A stretch of 64,000 nt of DNA from assembly GCF_900069005.2 (NCBI RefSeq), contig NZ_LN831279.1, positions 882,130 through 946,129 of the forward strand, in the 5' to 3' direction. Under the pieces are notes generated by a model. It was not told the origin of the DNA. It saw nothing but the letters and a program-made list of their open reading frames with translations, and searched no databases. This document shows, one piece after another, positions 62,460 to 64,000 of this stretch. Origin of the DNA: Paenibacillus sp. GM2. Lineage in GTDB: Bacteria; Bacillota; Bacilli; Paenibacillales; Paenibacillaceae. How positions within the stretch are numbered: the first letter of the stretch is position 1; each line of letters opens with the position of its first letter. Both the position numbers and the translations under genes were made by a program.

Positions 62460-63485
62460 ATGGCTAATGCAACGAAGCTATGTTTTGATGTAACGATTAT
62501 CGGCGGCGGGCCGACAGGACTCTTTTCAGCGTTTTATGCCGGCATGAGGGATATGACAACAAAAATTATCGAGGCAGCTCCGTTTCTGGGCGGAAAACTG
62601 CCGTATTATTCGGAGAAGTTCCTGTACGACGTCGGAGGAATCGCTGCGATTACGGCCGGAGATTTGACCAAACAACTGGAGAAGCAGGCGAGCACCTTTG
62701 AGCCGACGCTAGTATATTCGCAGTTGATTGAAGAAATGGAGCGTTTGGAGGACGGAACATTCCGTTTGACAAGCAATACCGGGGAAAAGCATTTGACGCG
62801 TTCGATTTTACTCACAATCGGATTCGGCACGCTTGTGGCCAATAAGCTGGAAGTGCCCGGCGCAGCACAGTATGAAGGCCATCATCTGCATTATAGGCCC
62901 GTAAACGTGGAACGGTTCCGGGACAAAAGAGTACTTATCTCCGGTGGGGGCGATACGGCAGTGGATTGGGCACTCGCCTTGGCTCCCCTGGCCCAATTTA
63001 TCGGCATTGTTCATCGTCGGGAGGAGTTCCGGGCTCACGAAGGAAACGTAGCTCTGCTTCAGAAGCAAGCCGTAGCTGTCATGACTTCTTCCCGGATCAA
63101 GGAGATATATGGACAGGATGATCGAATTGACGGTGTAAAGATTGAACGCTTGGATACAGAGGAGCTAACCACATTGGAAGTGGACGAGATCCTGGTTTGC
63201 CATGGCTCAAGGCCTGATTTGGGGGGAATCAAGGATTGGGGGCTGGCGATCGAACAGGACCGGATTCTTGTAGATGCATGGATGCAAACCTCGGTAGAAG
63301 GTATCTTTGCGGCGGGCGATGTTGTGGAATATCCGGGCAAATTGCCGGGCCTAATTGCGGGTGGCTTTACAGAGGGGCCGGCTGCTGTTAACCGCATCAA
63401 AGCGTATTTAAACCCACGTCAGGAAGTGAAGCCGATCTGGTCTACCGATCATGCGAAGCTCTCGGCGATTCATAGCGGGTCTTAG
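62460..63485 (+). CDS. ferredoxin-NADP reductase (thioredoxin-reductase-like type)
   Basis: A 341-residue flavoenzyme. FAD-binding motif IIGGGPTGLFSAFYAG at the N-terminus, NADP-binding motif ISGGGDTAVDWALAL in the middle, and the C-terminal FAD motif GIFAAGDVVEYPGKL. No redox-active Cys pair (CxxC), which separates it from thioredoxin reductase and matches YumC-type FNRs. Under Fur control, it probably supplies electrons for reductive iron release from siderophores or for a ferredoxin/flavodoxin. GGGGGACATT precedes ATG 62460. Confidence 0.92.
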   Translation: MANATKLCFDVTIIGGGPTGLFSAFYAGMRDMTTKIIEAAPFLGGKLPYYSEKFLYDVGGIAAITAGDLTKQLEKQASTFEPTLVYSQLIEEMERLEDGTFRLTSNTGEKHLTRSILLTIGFGTLVANKLEVPGAAQYEGHHLHYRPVNVERFRDKRVLISGGGDTAVDWALALAPLAQFIGIVHRREEFRAHEGNVALLQKQAVAVMTSSRIKEIYGQDDRIDGVKIERLDTEELTTLEVDEILVCHGSRPDLGGIKDWGLAIEQDRILVDAWMQTSVEGIFAAGDVVEYPGKLPGLIAGGFTEGPAAVNRIKAYLNPRQEVKPIWSTDHAKLSAIHSGS

Positions 63486-63571
63486 GGATCGAAGGTTGAT
63501 TAGCAGATTTGCTTAGCGTTGTCTAGGGAGAGGAAGGGGCGATACTATACTCGCCCTTTATTGGGTTCCAG

Positions 63572-63618
63572 ATTGAGCAAGCGACAATGGTTCGCCTATT
63601 GCCGCTTGCTCAATTTTT
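63572..63618. terminator. terminator between the reductase and Ger(x)C genes
   Basis: Stem ATTGAGCAAGCG / CGCTTGCTCAAT followed by TTTTTT; it overlaps the 3' end of the converging gerC-like gene. Confidence 0.85.
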
Positions 63619-64000
63619 TGCGTGATCATTTGAAGTCTTATCTGTTGGATTCTTCATAATTTGCAGCCCAGTGTTCTTCAGCTTGGACTCGATCTTAAAG
63701 TCAATGGTAGCTTGCTGATAGAGTTCTGGCCAATGAGTATACTGAGACGTGGGCAGAATGCTTCTGAAATAATTGCCCAGCCGAAAAATATCGGCTTGAT
63801 CCTGTTGCGTTCGTTTGAACACTTTGGTAGCCCGTTCTTCGATTAACTTGTTAATAGAAGCCTCTAGTTCGGAAGGATCGAGGTGAATGCCGCGTGCGGA
63901 ATCCATCAACGTCATGGTGGTTTTGGCGCGAATACGAATGAATGGCTTATTGTTGATCATTTTAACTCGCACAAAAGATTTGGAACTCATAATTCTAACG
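63610..64000 (-). CDS. Ger(x)C family spore germination protein, C-terminal part (runs off window)
   Basis: About 130 codons open to the window edge on the minus strand (V-R-I precedes the Met at 63990, so that Met is probably internal). The segment ELEASINKLIEERATKVFKR followed by DQADIFRLGNYFRSILPTSQ is the conserved C-terminal helix region of GerAC-type lipoproteins, subunit C of germinant receptors in spore formers. The N-terminal two thirds and the lipobox lie outside. Usual length is 370-400 residues. Confidence 0.88.
   Translation of the reverse strand, partial: VRIMSSKSFVRVKMINNKPFIRIRAKTTMTLMDSARGIHLDPSELEASINKLIEERATKVFKRTQQDQADIFRLGNYFRSILPTSQYTHWPELYQQATIDFKIESKLKNTGLQIMKNPTDKTSNDHAKN

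Overview
The window looks like chromosomal DNA of a Paenibacillus-type spore-forming Firmicute. The signs are a Ger(x)C germinant-receptor gene at the right edge, YesM/YesN-type two-component systems next to sugar ABC transporters that lack their own ATPase, many AraC regulators, strong AGGAGG-like ribosome binding sites, copper-amine-oxidase stalk-domain and TolB-like surface proteins, and families of intergenic repeats. This assignment is inference from gene content; no rRNA or other species marker is present.

Layout. 0-7 kb: edge of an AraC-like gene, a solitary GAPDH gene, two decayed sensor-kinase fragments, a GH2 beta-galactosidase and its divergent AraC regulator. 7-14 kb: a decayed region with a helicase/methylase relic typical of mobile elements, a secreted M60 (enhancin-like) metalloprotease with two mucin-binding modules, a 3' relic of mgtA followed by a frameshifted small membrane protein, a frameshifted nitroreductase and a 4-oxalocrotonate tautomerase. 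14-20.7 kb: a tight operon with a complete ABC importer (lipoprotein, two permeases, ATPase), a DeoR regulator, an alkaline-phosphatase-superfamily enzyme and a PHP phosphoesterase. This suggests uptake and intracellular hydrolysis of an organophosphorus compound. 20.8-28.1 kb: a RidA protein, an OmpR/kinase pair followed by a TolB-like lipoprotein and a stalk-domain protein, malic enzyme, and tRNA-Leu(CAG).

28.0-39.1 kb: an accessory block bounded by a 106-bp direct repeat that begins in the anticodon loop of tRNA-Leu and runs through its terminator (6 mismatches by eye). It holds a second OmpR/kinase pair, a carboxylesterase, a heterodimeric ABC pair of the YbtP/Q-IrtA/B type, an NTF2-like protein, an MFS relic, a membrane-anchored beta-lactamase-like protein and a ParA fragment cut exactly at the repeat. 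No integrase is visible. 39.4-41.7 kb: cold-shock protein, HU, fatty-acid desaturase and a frameshifted small membrane protein.

41.7-43.4 kb: 1.7 kb of nested non-coding repeats, made of 38-40 bp tandem units interrupted four times by an element with an 85-nt hairpin. 43.8-52.8 kb: YesN/YesM regulators divergent from a sugar ABC importer and a GH31 alpha-glycosidase. 52.9-59.6 kb: an OmpR/kinase pair, two sugar-type permeases, a HlyD-like adaptor and a solute-binding lipoprotein. Three promoters (before the response regulator at 53.0 kb, before its transporter operon at 55.3 kb, and before the island operon at 31.2 kb) share the same phased heptamer boxes ending exactly 8 nt before the -10 element. 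59.8-64 kb: an orphan small gene, a Crp-like regulator, a Fur-box-controlled AraC regulator and ferredoxin-NADP reductase (iron response), and the Ger(x)C fragment.
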